Source: Cyanophora paradoxa
Taxonomy: Eukaryota > Glaucocystophyceae > Cyanophorales > Cyanophoraceae
DNA: 64,000 nucleotides
Assembly: GCA_004431415.1 (NCBI GenBank)
Contig: QPMI01000603.1
Location: 62,001 to 126,000, forward strand
Direction: 5' to 3'
Part shown: positions 53,301 to 64,000 of the stretch, in pieces
Position numbering within the stretch: the first letter of the stretch is position 1
How the letters are laid out: each line of letters starts with the position of its first letter
The notes under the pieces: generated by a model
Seen by the model: only the letters and a program-made list of their open reading frames with translations
Told to the model about the DNA's origin: nothing
Database searches by the model: none
Made by a program: the position numbers and the translations under genes

Positions 53301-56300
53301 TCAGATTGTGCCGATCCGGGCTGTCGCACTCATTGGCTCGTCAAACTACACGGCCTGCCAAGCCGGCTTTGTCCCTGACGGCACAAAAGCGACGTGTACA
53401 CCGTGTCGAGGCGGTAAGCGAGCAACTATTCCTCGCCTGATATATTTTGATCCAATTCGCTACTTTCAGGCTCATACCAAATCGGTGATGACTGCTACCC
53501 CTGCCCGTTGAACACGATAGCTCCATCGACTGGGACGGTCGATTGCACACCGTGTGTGGCGGGGTTTGTAGCCTCGGCAGACGCGCAGAATTGCGAGCCG
53601 TGCCCGGTGGGGACGTGGCGGAACGCAAGCATGACCGCCTGCACCCCCGTTCCGAAGCGCGCTGCTGCCATTCAGGGGTCGTCGGCGTACAGCGCGTGCC
53701 CAAGCGGGCACGTACCCGACGGGACCAAGGCCACTTGCATCCCGTGCCCTGCAGGCAAGCTTTTATAATTAAACAGAGGGCAAGGGTTCTGCACGGACGT
53801 GCATGACCCTCTCGAGCACTAGCTATAGCTCGCGATCGCCATCGCCATAGAGCAAGTGGGCTCATGCGTATTTGTACGTAACGCAGGTCTCTATCAGCTT
53901 GATGACAGTTGTCTGCAATGCCCGCTGAACTCCATCGTGAGCACCACGGGGGCAGCGCAGTGCACACCTTGCGCGGCGGGATACGCAGCTTCAGCCGACC
54001 AGCAGTCCTGCGAGCCGTGCCCATTCGGCACCTACCGCGCCATGAACATGTCGCAGTGCACCCCCGTTCCGGCTCGCGCCGCCGCCAAGCAGGGCTCTGC
54101 GGTCTACGAAGCGTGCAGCAACGGAACGGTACCGTCGGCGATCCGCTCGGACTGCGTGGAGTGCCGCGCGGGGAGCTACCAGCTGGAGGACCAATGCCTG
54201 CCGTGCCCGCCGAACACAATCACGCCCGAGCCCGGAAAGGACCAGTGCGAGACGTGCCCGGAGGGCTACGAGGCCGCGGCGGACAGGCAGAGTTGCACTC
54301 GTGCGCTGCATACGCTGCACGAGCGATCGCGATACAATCTACATTATGCTGACGAGGAACGCGTGCAGCGTGCTTGGCAGGCCAGTACAGGCACGCTCCG
54401 ATGGTGTCGTGCCAACGAGTGCCGGTGGGGGCGGCGGCCGCGGCCGCGTCCAGAAACTACACCGCCTGCCCGAGGGGCACGGTCCCGAGCGACGACCTTG
54501 CTACATGCCTCTCGTGTCCACGAGGCACGTATGAGAAGGACTGGCGGTGCAGAGACTGCATTGGTGCGTGAATTTGTATTTTGGTGTTCATGTGCATGCA
54601 TGCATATGCGATGTTCGGCTCCATGTTAATTGCCCACAAACGTTAGCCTCAACCTCGCTCGTCTCGCGATTAATGGATCGATCCATGCGTTTTTCAGGCA
54701 ATTCAATTGCACCAAACCTGACAATGACAACTTGCATTGATTGGTTCGCCTTCAAATGGACGTTTATACCGAAACATATTTGGCTCACGCATCACTTGCA
54801 ATTGTATACAGCGAGCCCGGAACAGTTGCGGACGCTACGCATCAGCAGTGTACAGCATGGTTCGGATTCATTTTCACCGATGTAATACACAACTGAACAT
54901 TTACAAGTAACTATTTTCCGATTTCCGCAGCGAGCCAGGGTACTACCAAGCCGGTCGGAGTAGCGGTTGCGAACGCTGCCCCTCTGCGCTGTACTCTGAA
55001 CGACAGCAGTTCGGGCAGTGCAGAGAGTGTCCAGCGGTTCGCATGTGTTTCTGGTTTCTGTGTTGACAATGATGATGATCGCGACTCGCATGTGCAGGGC
55101 CAAGTCCCAAATGAGAAACAAGACGGATGCACGTGGTGCAGGTAACAAGTCTCTCGTCAAAGCCGCCCTTTAAATTACCGAGAAGCTGCTTTTCTCAGAC
55201 CGGGATACGGAAAGCCTTCCAACGCAAGCATTTGTCTCGTTTGCGAGAACGGTTTGAAATTCAATTTGCCGCGCTTTTCTCTAAATTTAGACTTCATTTC
55301 ATCTCGGTTCGCTGATCGTGATCACCTTCAAACTCTGAATTTGTTTCAGATCACGCGTCGCCTGATGGCTTCGGCTGCAAAAGATGCGGTCCCGGCTTTG
55401 TGTCGCCACCGGATCGGCTGGTAGATCTAGAACACCCGCCGAATAAAACACCACGCTTTGTAATTAATTACTTGATCATGATTGTATCAGGCGTGTGTCC
55501 CATGTCGCGGGGGGACTGCAGAGCACATGCAAGCAGGCGAGTGCGTCCCATGTGGACAGAACGAGATTTCAATGCAAGGCTCCTCTTCTTGCACGGCCTG
55601 TATGGACGGCGAGTACGCTTCAGACGATCAGAGCCTTTGCTTCAAATGCCCAACTGGTGAGCTCGAGCATATGCATGTACGAAAGGCGCAGTACTTCTTT
55701 GATTTCCAACATCGCCATATGCATGCAATCAGGCACATATCGGCACGGCTCAATGCCCGTATGCGATGGCGTGCCTGCGCGAGCGGTGGCACCTCTGGGC
55801 TCTGGAAACTACACGGTCTGCGAGCCTGGTCTCATCCCTGATGGAACAAAAGCCTCCTGCCTCGCTTGCCCCGCCGGTGAGCTCTTAGTGTTTATTAGAG
55901 AAGTTGAGTTTCGAGAAATAACGCCTTGTATATGTAGGTTTGCGGCAGGTCGGCGACAAGTGCCTGCCGTGCGCAATCAACCACGTAGCGTCGACTCCCG
56001 GCTCGTCTGCCTGCAGCCTTTGCCAGCCTGGCTCGATCGCTTCAGCGGACGCGCAGAGTTGCGAGCCATGCCCGGTGGGGACGTGGCGGAACGCAAGCAT
56101 GACCTTCTGCAACCCCGTGCCAAAGCGCGCAGCTGCCATGCCGGGGTCGTCGGCGTACAGCGCGTGCCCAAGCGGCCACGTACCCGACGGGACCAAGGCC
56201 ACTTGCATCCCGTGCCCTGCAGGCACGCAGAGCGTTCTGCACGCATGCGCATGACTCTATGGCCATGGAGCGATCGCGAGTGTGCTCATGCATATTCACA

Positions 56301-59300
56301 CGCGTTACGCAGGTCTCTATCAGCTTGATGACAGTTGTCTGCAATGCCCGCTGAACTCCATCGTGAGCACCACGGGAGCAGCGCAGTGCACACCTTGCGC
56401 GGCGGGATACGCAGCTTCAGCCGACCAGCAGTCCTGCGAGCCGTGCCCATTCGGCACCTACCGCGCCGTGAACATGTCCCAGTGCACCCCCGTTCCGGCT
56501 CGCGCCGCCGCCAAGCAGGGCTCTGCGGTCTACGAAGCGTGCAGCAACGGAACGGTACCGTCGGCGATCCGCTCGGACTGCGTGGAGTGCCGCGCGGGGA
56601 GCTACCAGCTGGAGGACCAATGCCTGCCGTGCCCGCCGAACACAATCACGCCCGAGCCCGGAAAGGACCAGTGCGAGACGTGCCCGGAGGGCTACGAGGC
56701 CGCGGCGGACAGGCAGAGTTGCACTCGTGCGCTGCATACGCTGCACGAGCGATCGCGATACAATCTACATTATGCTGACGAGGAACGCGTGCAGCGTGCT
56801 TGGCAGGCCAGTACAGGCACGCTCCGATGGTGTCGTGCCAACGAGTGCCGGTGGGGGCGGCGGCCGCGGCCGCGTCCAGAAACTACACCGCCTGCCCGAG
56901 GGGCACGGTCCCGAGCGACGATCTCGCTACATGCCTCTCGTGTCCACGAGGCACGTATGAGAAGGACTGGCGGTGCAGGGACTGCATTGGAAACACGTAT
57001 TCTCCTCTTCTCGGAATGCTATCATGTCAGGAATGGTGAGCCAGCAGAATGCAATTCGCAAGTAATTTTATGATCTTTATTGATAGTGATATCTAATCTT
57101 CTTGACCCTTTCATATATCATATAGTATATAGTAGACGTTGCAATTGCTTTATACAAATAGTCGCATGGCATGTGGTTGCCCACTGATGTCCTTGACCCG
57201 ATCATTTGTTTAATGCATTTGCGCAGTGAACCTGGTTTCGTTGCCGACGAGACGCACCAGGAGTGCAAACCGTGCCCAAGCGGTTCGGCAAGGCCTGCAA
57301 ACGGCAGCTCTTGCTTTTTGTGTCCCAAGAACTATTATGCCAACGTACCCGGCCGAGCTGAATGCGATATGTGGTTTGCATGCAAGCCCACGCTCCTGCG
57401 GCTTTATTCTTATTGTATGCACGTGCATGCGCAGTCCGCCGGGGACTCAGTCTGCCGACGATCGTGTGACCTGCGTGTCGTGCCCTGCTGGGTCTGCAGA
57501 GGTGAACGGCACGCGGACGTGCCGGCTTTGCGAGGAGGGATCAGTTGCAGAGGAGCGGGGCCTCGTCGCGTGCAGACAGTGTGCCAATGGCGAGATTTCT
57601 AACGCAGATCGGTAAGACGAAGTACAGGGCAATCAGCCGCCGCCCGTTTGTTCGAACCCAACGCACCCGCCCGCAGCACACGCTGCATTCCGTGCCAAGC
57701 GGGCACGTTCAAGCCGCATAATATGAACGTCTGCCTTCCCTGCCGGATCGGGACCTGGGCGCCGGCCGGCTCGCATGCGTGTCGCCTCTGCGAGCCCGGC
57801 TCGTACGCGTCGGAAGACTCCAGCACGTGTATTCCGTGCACGCCAGGCACATTCATGCCGGAGGGCACGCAGACCTGCCTCCGGGTGCGCAGAGCTCTCA
57901 ATTCTTAAACGTGCAACTGCAGGTGGGCACGGCTTGACACGAGGTGTTCCAGTGTCCTGCAAACTTCATCGCGCCTGATCCAGGAACGGCATTCGAGTGC
58001 AGCCCCTGCAGTGCAGGGTATACAGCATCAGCGAGCCGCCGTGTTTGCGAGCCCTGCGCGCTGGTGAGGCCTTAAACCCATGATTAATGAGCGCGCGGCT
58101 CCGACCTCCGTTTTGTGCTCTAAAGCCGTGCATTTCAGGGATTTTACAGGCCGCTAGACAGCAACAGCACAGGGTGCATTCCGTGCGGCCCTGGAACTGT
58201 CTCACGATCCCCAGGCACTGGCGAGTGCGAGCACTGGTACGACATGGACTCAATGCAAAATTTCGATATTTCAGATCTGGCATTCTACAAATTAGAAATG
58301 ATGCGCTTTTAGTTTTATAGCCTCGAGCCCGCAGTTCTTCATATATATAAATGAATATTCACTATTTTACTCACTCTGCAATTGGGTGCCATGGCCAGTC
58401 CGCCGGAAAAGGTGCCACGCGAAGACCGCGCGGAATGCAAGGGTACGACTTGATTGTGCATGCGCCAGCGTATTTCGCGCGCACGTTTAACGGTCCGTTT
58501 GCGCTTCAGACTGCGACGCTGGCGCCTACCCCAGCAAGGGCGTATGCGTGTCGTGCCCGGCTCTGACTACATCGCGCGCTGGGGGTCGGCCCTCTTTTTA
58601 TCCACCAAAAGTATCTTGAGTTAAATTCCTCATGATCACGTGCACAGATGCAACATGTACCCGCTGTCCTGCCGGATCGATCTCCGATAGCAGCCGCACA
58701 GAGTGCATTCCGTGTCCGTCGTCTATGTACCTGCCTGCCAGCAGCGAAGTTTGCCTTCCGTGCCCTGCGAACGCGATCTCGCAATCCGGGTCTACGGGCT
58801 GCACGTCGTGGTGAGCTTCGAGTTTTCCTTTCTCTTCGGCGATAGAGATCGTTGGATGCGCCTCGCTCACAATCGCGAGTCGCTGTATTGCGCAGTTTGG
58901 AAGGCACTGTGGTGAGTCAGGCCGCCTCTAGGCCTGAGCTCGAGTGACGCTGCTCGCAATTGCTCGTATCACCGGTACCGCACAAAACTAATGTCGGCAT
59001 TGCATTTTCAATTTACCCAGTCGGACGAGTCGCAAACGTTTTGCGAGGTGCGCTGGCGCTTGCACCTCGTTCTCCAAAGTTAAGCTCAAGGCAAAGGCTG
59101 CGGTAGGTGTGCGCTAAGGGAACTTTTCGCAACGCGACTTTGGCCTACTGCGAGCCTTGGTACGTCCAGTCCTTTTCCCTTATCTGTAGCACCTCGGGAA
59201 TGTGGGAATGAACTCAATGACGCAGCCCGTCCGGCACGTTTGCGGCAGCCGAAGGATCCGCCGCCTGCACACCGTGTTCGCCAACGCAGCTGTGCCCGGT

Positions 59301-62300
59301 CGCAACGTCGGAACCAATCGACATCTCCGATTTCAAGAAACTCATATCGCAGACGATATCCGAAGCCCTCGCTACCACGACTGTGGTAACGGATCCGGAA
59401 TCCATGCAACCGGGAGGAACGCAGCGGCGGAGCCTGTTGGGTGCTAGAAGGCTGTTGGCTGCTGGGGAATTTTTCAGACGGATTACAAGCGAGGAAAGCG
59501 ATATGACCTTCGTTAGCGAGAACGTAACGTGCGATATCGATTCGCAGTATGTGATTGGAAACTTCAGCTTCAACTCAAAAAATTGTAATTCACAGATACG
59601 ACACAAACTCGGCCACCATCGTCCGACCTGTGCGTCCACGTGCCACACGCACACGGCCAGGTTGGCCAGGCCAGGTTGTGACAGACGAGTGTTTCCGCAG
59701 GAGATCCGCACAGAGGAGCTCGCCAAGCAGCGCCTCTTCATGGTACGAAGCCATCCAAAGCTAGAAGCTTTTGAATTATAATATTTCGTCTCGCGTACAG
59801 ATTTTCGCGTTGCTGGTTTCGTGTACAGGAGTCGTTTTGATTCTCGCTGGTATTTTCCTCTACTCTTATCTGAAGGTGCTCTGAATGCGCTCAATTATGC
59901 AATTATGCATTTCTGAAATGCATTCGACCCATGGATAGGGTCCGCCGATTGTGCCTTCGGAGCGGAAGCTTGAACGCCGAGAACGTCAAGACCGTCGAGT
60001 CGAGCGTGTAAGCTGGCCATATGCATGGCCCTTGCGTCTTTCTGCATCTTAAGTTGTGCTTTTGCCAATTTCTTGGTCGACAGATTCTCAAGCTCGACCG
60101 ACTATACACCGATATTATTGCAGCGAAGCGCCAGCAAGCAGAATCTAAGAGTACCGCTGGCGCGAAGAACGAATCTGCAATGAGGGAAGAAAACGAGGCG
60201 ACGATGGACGAAGAAGATAATCAAAAAACGTTCTATGGCGTTATCTTCACGATGATCGGCATCGGTCTCGCCGCCATCGCAGCCGGCTACGTTCTCCTGC
60301 AATTCGTGCGCTCTGAACTGCACCGCGATGCGCGATGCCGCAATGCAGGACGTGGGCTTTGTTTGTATTGACCATGACCTATCGGCCTTCGTGCGCAGTC
60401 CATCGCAAACTTCAGCATCATTCAGACGCTCCAGCCGGGGGCCTCGCCGTCGGCCGCAGACATCGCCGGCCCTCTCAACGTCACCGCCTCCTTCGCTGGA
60501 TTCGCTGGTATTCGAATCTTTTACACTCGCCCAAATCGTGTTCTAATTATTCAATGCAATTGTTTAGGTCCTTGTCACATTGTGCGGCGAGAGGGAGAGA
60601 GCTCCGGCAATTTATCGCGATCCCGTTTCGACGGACGTGCGGGTGTTGACGTTTTCGTTTCGGGGATCGGGCCCGTCGATGGCTCACCCGAGCCAGTCAT
60701 CGAGGCAAGCTATATCGCAGCACGTCGCACATGCTTGTGAGTTCGGGTCGGATCCTGCAAATGGCATCTGTAGATGTTATGTAATTACGCGTGCACGCAC
60801 AGAGTGACCTGGCGCTGCTCGAGATGCCGTCTCCTGGCGGCCAGCAATGTCACGGTCGATTTCCGTCTCGTGTCGCGCCTCGCTTTTGCGGTCGCCATCA
60901 ACTACGCCATACACGTTCGTAGCTTTGCAATTGGCCTGTATTCGAGTGTTAACGTTTCGAGCATGTCTTTGACGCAATCCCGAAACGAATTCGAAGGTCC
61001 CGTCGAACCTCTCCATCGAAGGCGTACTTATCCCCTCCTCGCAAGCCGAGTTCTCCGTCTTCCGAGGCACGCTCCCGGTCACTGTTCCCGTGTCTCTATT
61101 TCCGCTGCACTTCGAGGTCCGCACGTGTCGACATCGTGCGTGCGCGTGTGTGCGCTCTCGACGCTGAGCTCGGGGCGCGTACAGGACGTGCGCGACGGGA
61201 TACCGCGGTACGACGCGGCCCTGCGCCCTGCCGACAACCGTGTGGCCGAGAAGGGCGAGGGTTCCTTCGTAAGTCTCAAACCTGCCGGCCTCTTCCATGT
61301 TTACCAGCAAACGCGGTGCTCACCTGCGCGTTGGGCCGCGCCACCAGGCTCTCTGCTCGTTCACGAAACCACTGTCGGACCCGGAGTGCGCCGGGGAGTC
61401 GGTGGCCTTCCGCGCGCTCTTTAACATCGACAACGTTTACGTCATGGCGCGCGCGCCTCGCGGTCGCATCGATATTCCGGATCCACTGCCCTGGCGATCG
61501 CGACTCGTCTCTGAAGCCCTTTCCCGCAGGTGTACCGCAAGGTGAAGGCCTCCATAGCAGACATGCTGGCAGACCTCTCGTCTCTCGCGCAGACAGCCAT
61601 CGCTGTGCGCGCACTGCGCTGTTGTTCATCTCGCGGCTTTGCATCATTAATTGATTTGGATCCGGAGCCTCCAAATCTGACGACGGGCGACGGGGCAGGT
61701 CGGCGGCCAGATCGCAGTCGGATTCCTCACCGCGCGACTCTTTTTGAAGGTGACGAACAAAAAAAAATTGAAACACCCCTTTAGGCCTCGAATTCATTGA
61801 AATTGCATGCCAACACCAGCCTGATGCGACCGCGACATGCAGAAGCCGATCGCAATTCTCCGCCGTAAGGTCGACGCAGCTGCAGGTACAGATTTAGAAG
61901 GAGACTTTGCCAACGAATCGAATGCGTGCGAGCCAGCTGCAGCGCATCTGAGGCAGCAGCCTCGGGGCCTTACGCTAAACACGGCCACACCTCAAGGAAA
62001 TACAGCTGCAGCCGCCGCGGCCGTCGAGAAGCTTGATTCAGACGCGCCCGACACCGGCGCCGCCCCGATTCTCTCCAAATTCACGCCCCCAGCCGCACGA
62101 ATGGGTCGGAGGCGAAGCAACAGTTTTGGCCAAGTAGAGAGCCTGATATCAATCGATATTAACAGCAGAATTCGAAACATCGTCAGCATCAATGACTCCA
62201 TGGACAGATTCCAGCCGGCCCAGCGGTCGTTGTCTCCTGAGCGCAGCGCAAGCGCCAACGGTCGCCCGCCCCCGCCTCATAGCAACACCCCGATACCCGC

Positions 62301-62583
62301 GTCGACGTCGACGTCGGCGCTCCCCCCCGTCGTCAGCGCCGGCCCCAGCAGCCGCTACGCGTACAGCATTGCAGGCGCCACACTCGCCGCCCCGCGGCCG
62401 CCCCTGCCGACGCGCGCAGTGCAGATCATCAACCTCTCGAGCTCGAGCTCGGGCTCGGGCTCGGGCTCAACCGCGGGCGCCGGCGCCAGTGGCCCGCAGA
62501 AGCCTGTTGCGGAAACGGGCAGCCCGCGACCGCCCCGCGAGAAAGCCGATGGCGCAGACACCGAGGCCGTCATCCATCTGTGA
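37072..62583 (+). CDS. Giant LamG / Cys-rich repeat membrane protein, tens of exons
   Basis: The exon chain is continuous on one strand with matching splice phases and no intervening gene. In order it encodes eight laminin-G-like (concanavalin-fold) modules (37.1-47.4 kb), a beta-rich middle part (47.4-51.4 kb), a long array of Cys-rich GCC2/GCC3 (ephrin-receptor-like) repeats (51.7-59.2 kb), a transmembrane exon at 59801-59875, a charged loop, a second transmembrane segment in exon 60084-60305, a further beta-rich part with an N-x-T site, and a Ser/Pro-rich tail ending at TGA 62583. Inferred size is roughly 3500-4000 residues. Such architecture suggests a cell-surface adhesion or receptor-like protein; LamG domains usually bind glycans or proteins. 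The start and signal peptide are not located. Introns are short, mostly GT-AG with some GC-AG. Division into two adjacent genes cannot be excluded, most plausibly near 51.5 kb. Confidence 0.75.
41100..41265. repeat. C-rich polypyrimidine intron tract
   Basis: Nearly pure C/T with a run of 24 C at 41164-41187, inside an intron between LamG modules 3 and 4. Confidence 0.9.
47440..51415 (+). other. Middle, beta-rich section of the giant protein
   Basis: A segment at about 47470-47885 reads as one or more FN3/Ig-like beta sandwiches (TGPVTVLLTANFTAG, YVASVSVTDADAAG, LSYGGSYVASCSVKATDR, ALVNVTVPP). It is followed by IPQESGRIVFVTPLANYLIG (48107 on), LNASDLVGSTVASVLRPPSD (48659 on), an exon at ~49410-49560 with SGATNCLDFYDAEPSGRTFE, SYAFDIRTNTCFRWPQENGA (~49888), GHGYLEGRWIDPPNSKYSFW (~50498) and VVDDYSSGRMFENDPSVPFS (~51197). 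The last resembles the 49.4-kb exon, hinting at an internal repeat of about 1.8 kb. I do not recognise families beyond the FN3-like fold. The content fits an extracellular, disulphide-poor region. Confidence 0.5.
53887..54566 (+). repeat. 680-bp near-identical exon/intron block, copy 1
   Basis: Starts at exon base GTCTCTATCAGC and ends GACTGCATTGG. It recurs at 56313-56992, offset 2426, with only a few changes (for example ATGAACATGTCG versus GTGAACATGTCC). Introns within it are as well conserved as the exons, so the similarity is recent. Confidence 0.95.
56313..56992 (+). repeat. 680-bp near-identical exon/intron block, copy 2
   Basis: Second copy. Flanking exons before (CEPCPVGTWRNASM to CIPCPAG) and after (CEPGTVADATHQQC versus CEPGFVADETHQEC) are also paralogous but more diverged, which shows a larger ~2.43-kb module duplication later homogenised in the middle. 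Confidence 0.95.
59801..62583 (+). other. Membrane segments and cytoplasmic tail of the giant protein
   Basis: Exon 59801-59875 is a single helix, IFALLVSCTGVVLILAGIF, then LYSYLK. The next exons are highly charged (SERKLERRERQDRRVER; MREENEATMDEEDNQKT). Exon 60084-60305 ends in a second helix, TFYGVIFTMIGIGLAAIAAG. After it come SIANFSIIQTLQPGASPSAA, GPLNVTASFAG, then beta-type sequence (LSIEGVLIPSSQAEFSVFRG, ~61015) and ECAGESVAFRALFNIDN (~61383). A weak third hydrophobic stretch, VGGQIAVGFLTARLFLK, lies at ~61699-61748. The last exon (~61837-62583) is Ser/Pro/Ala-rich with MGRRRSNSFGQVESLISIDI and ends DTEAVIHL. If the Cys-rich part is outside, the charged loop and the tail would be inside when three segments are used. 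RRRSNS could be a phosphorylation site. Confidence 0.65.
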
Positions 62584-62879
62584 ATGAGTCGCAGCCCTGA
62601 GATCAGTTCAAATCTAGAGCACAGTTAACGTTGCGTGTACTTGCAAATTAGACATTGATCATGAATTCGAACATGATTCGAGTACTACGGTATATGTAGG
62701 CCTAGGTAGGTCCGCGCCCTTCTTTTCCCGGCCGGGGCCCTGGAATAAATATGCCCACAATGTGGAGATCGATCTAAATTCGAAAGCCACATTCAGTTCG
62801 ACACAAATTCTAATTACGTATATACATACAATGCATTCCAGCACTACGGCAGAATTTCCAGGGACGGTCTCGTTCATGA
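62584..62879. other. Convergent intergenic spacer
   Basis: AT-rich spacer of about 300 bp between the stop codons of two convergent genes. It must hold both 3' ends. GGAATAAATATG at about 62741 includes an AATAAA on the plus strand, a possible polyadenylation signal for the giant gene. Confidence 0.5.
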
Positions 62880-63915
62880 TCATCGATAGCCCCGCGCCCC
62901 GCGCTCCCCGTACCCCCCCTCCCCCTTCCCCCTCCTCTCTCCCCTTCCACTCCGGCGGCTCCGTCGATCCCTGGGCTTCGATGCATGCAGTAAATCTAGA
63001 CTGGCCCCAAGGACGCTCCTGCTGCCGCGCACGCTGGCCATGGGGGGATCGCTCGCGATCGCACATGCTCGTTTCTCGAGCGCTGGCAGCTCGAGCGCGA
63101 CCGGTATCGGGCGTCCCAATCTAAGCGGAGGCAGAGGCGTCGGGGGCCGCCGCGCCCTCTTCGGGGGCGGGGCCGGCGCCGGCGCCTGCGCCGGGCCCCG
63201 GGGATGCGGCGCCGGCGTCGGCGCCGGCTCCGGGGGCCGGGGGTAGAGGCCGCGGAGGAGGTCGTACGCCTCCTCGTCGACGCGGCGCACGTACGCCGCC
63301 GCCTGCTCCCGCTCGTAGCGCGCCCGCCCCTGCGCCCCCCCCCCGGCTCGAGCTCGAGCTCGCGCCCCAGCTCCACCGGGCGGGGCGCACCGCGGGCCAT
63401 GCGACGAGGCTCGCGATCTCCTCCTCGCTCGGGGCCGGCGCCGCCAGCGCCGCTGCCGGCCACGGGTCGGCGAGGGCGCACGGGGCGCGGGGCGGGGCGG
63501 GAGGGGCGCGGGGCGGGGCACCGGTGACGCCGGGGACGTGGGCGGCGCCGGCGACGAGGAGGGCGCGGCGGCGCGGGGCGGGGAGGCGCGGGTGGCGGCG
63601 GGCGCTCCACGCGAGCACCGCGTCCCGCTCCGCCGTCAGCACCCCGTAGAAGATCTCGTTCAGCAGGCCTGGCCCACGCCCCCGGCCTCGGCCCCCGCGG
63701 CGAACGAAGGGATGGGGGGGGGGGGGGGGGGGGCACAGCGAAGTAAGCGTACCCGGGAGGCGCTCGCCGGCGAGGGCGCGGGCGTAGAGGTCGTCGAGGC
63801 GCTCCTCGGAGGCGGCGAGGGCGATGGAGGCGGCGGGGTACGCGTAGGCGAGGGAGGGCAGCAGGGCGAAGAAGAGCACGGCGCCGGCCGCGTAGGCCAG
63901 GCTGAAGCGCGCCAC
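62880..63915 (-). CDS. Secreted or membrane-anchored protein with Pro-rich C-terminus
   Basis: Exon 1 (63915-63753) begins MARFSLAYAAGAVLFFALLP, then SLAYAYPA, a clear signal peptide or anchor, followed by EERLDDLYARALAGERLPG. The intron begins GTACGC, contains a 20-C run on the coding strand, and ends GGCCAG. Exon 2 (63668 to 63391) reads LLNEIFYGVLTAERDAVLAW, RRRALLVAGAAHVPG and SEEEIASLVAWPA. A second intron (GTGCGC to GCGCAG) leads to exon 3 (63329 to the TGA at 62880), beginning GRARYEREQAAAYVRRVDEE, AYDLLRGLYPRPPEP, then a long Pro/Ala-rich and basic tail. Without the second splice the frame would end at 63121. Family not recognised. Convergent with the giant gene. Confidence 0.55.
63714..63733. 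repeat. G(20) homopolymer in an intron
   Basis: Twenty G on the plus strand, lying in the first intron of the minus-strand gene, where it reads as poly-C. Similar long C or G runs lie at 12055, 23516, 28157, 29208, 33371, 39111 and 41164. Confidence 0.9.
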
Positions 63916-64000
63916 CGCCCACCTGCCGGGGCGCGCGCGTAAGAGAGAGGAGTGGACGAGCGGGGCGCGGGGCGCGGGGCGGGGTGCGGACCCGACGCCG

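Larger units (their letters stand above)
51670..59260 (+). other. Cys-rich GCC2/GCC3 (ephrin-receptor-like) repeat array
   Basis: Dozens of CxxC-spaced units of the form CPAGTY...S.C.PCP...C occur, for example CPSGTFSGAGATECTTCSAG (51790), CLPCRGGTAEYGRPGECLPC (~53030), CEPCPVGTWRNASM (53600 and 56060), CIPCQAGTFKPHNM (57690) and CPAGSISDSSRTECIPCPSS (58670). Introns usually fall after the G of CPAG or CPTG in phase 1, so exons are interchangeable and frame-safe. Such repeats form elongated disulphide-bonded rods outside the cell. The last unit (CPSGTFAAAEGSAACTPC, ~59228) leads into a 100-residue juxtamembrane segment with ATSEPIDISDFKKLISQTIS. Confidence 0.8.

Overview
The window reads as nuclear DNA of a GC-rich eukaryotic microbe, probably an alga or another protist. 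Genes are split into many short exons by short introns. Most introns are GT-AG, and a recurring minority appear to be GC-AG. There are no bacterial operons or Shine-Dalgarno sites, and I found no tRNA or rRNA gene. A PAS histidine kinase, a DIRS-like retroelement and a giant laminin-G/cysteine-rich membrane protein argue against an animal and fit a protist or alga. I cannot name the species. All exon models are hand-read from reading frame, splice consensus and comparison of internal copies, so edges are approximate.

Layout. 1-2.6 kb: GC-rich with no supported gene. 2.6-9.0 kb: a minus-strand DIRS-like retroelement (reverse transcriptase plus RNase H) with a frame-scrambled 5' part. 9.2-9.8 kb: a ~120-bp minisatellite with a ~245-bp higher-order period. 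10.1-12.0 kb: a small minus ORF, then a 571-bp segment present twice. 12.9-16.2 kb: a plus-strand PAS histidine kinase gene carrying several one-base frame breaks, followed by a stray copy of its PAS exon. 17-18.3 kb: a MITE-like element, a perfect hairpin and clustered GGCTCGAGCC palindromes. 18.8-22.5 kb: a multi-exon gene with an AT-hook and TPR-like helices. 22.9-24.2 kb: an element bounded by ~250-bp inverted repeats.

25.3-35.7 kb is a mosaic of duplications. A 2.4-kb block holding a small three-exon gene occurs twice (25.3 and 32.0 kb); the second copy is split by a 1.3-kb insertion. Between them lies a truncated copy of the AT-hook/TPR gene and an unrecognised plus-strand gene at 31.1-32.1 kb.

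37.1-62.6 kb is one giant plus-strand gene. I read eight tandem laminin-G-like modules, a beta-rich middle section, a long Cys-rich array (GCC2/GCC3, ephrin-receptor-like repeats), at least two membrane segments and a Ser/Pro-rich tail, which suggests a large cell-surface adhesion or receptor-like protein. A secreted or membrane-anchored proline-rich protein gene (62.9-63.9 kb, minus) converges on it.

The unifying theme is duplication at every scale: exon tails, multi-exon domain modules, whole small genes, and repeat elements with conserved ends.
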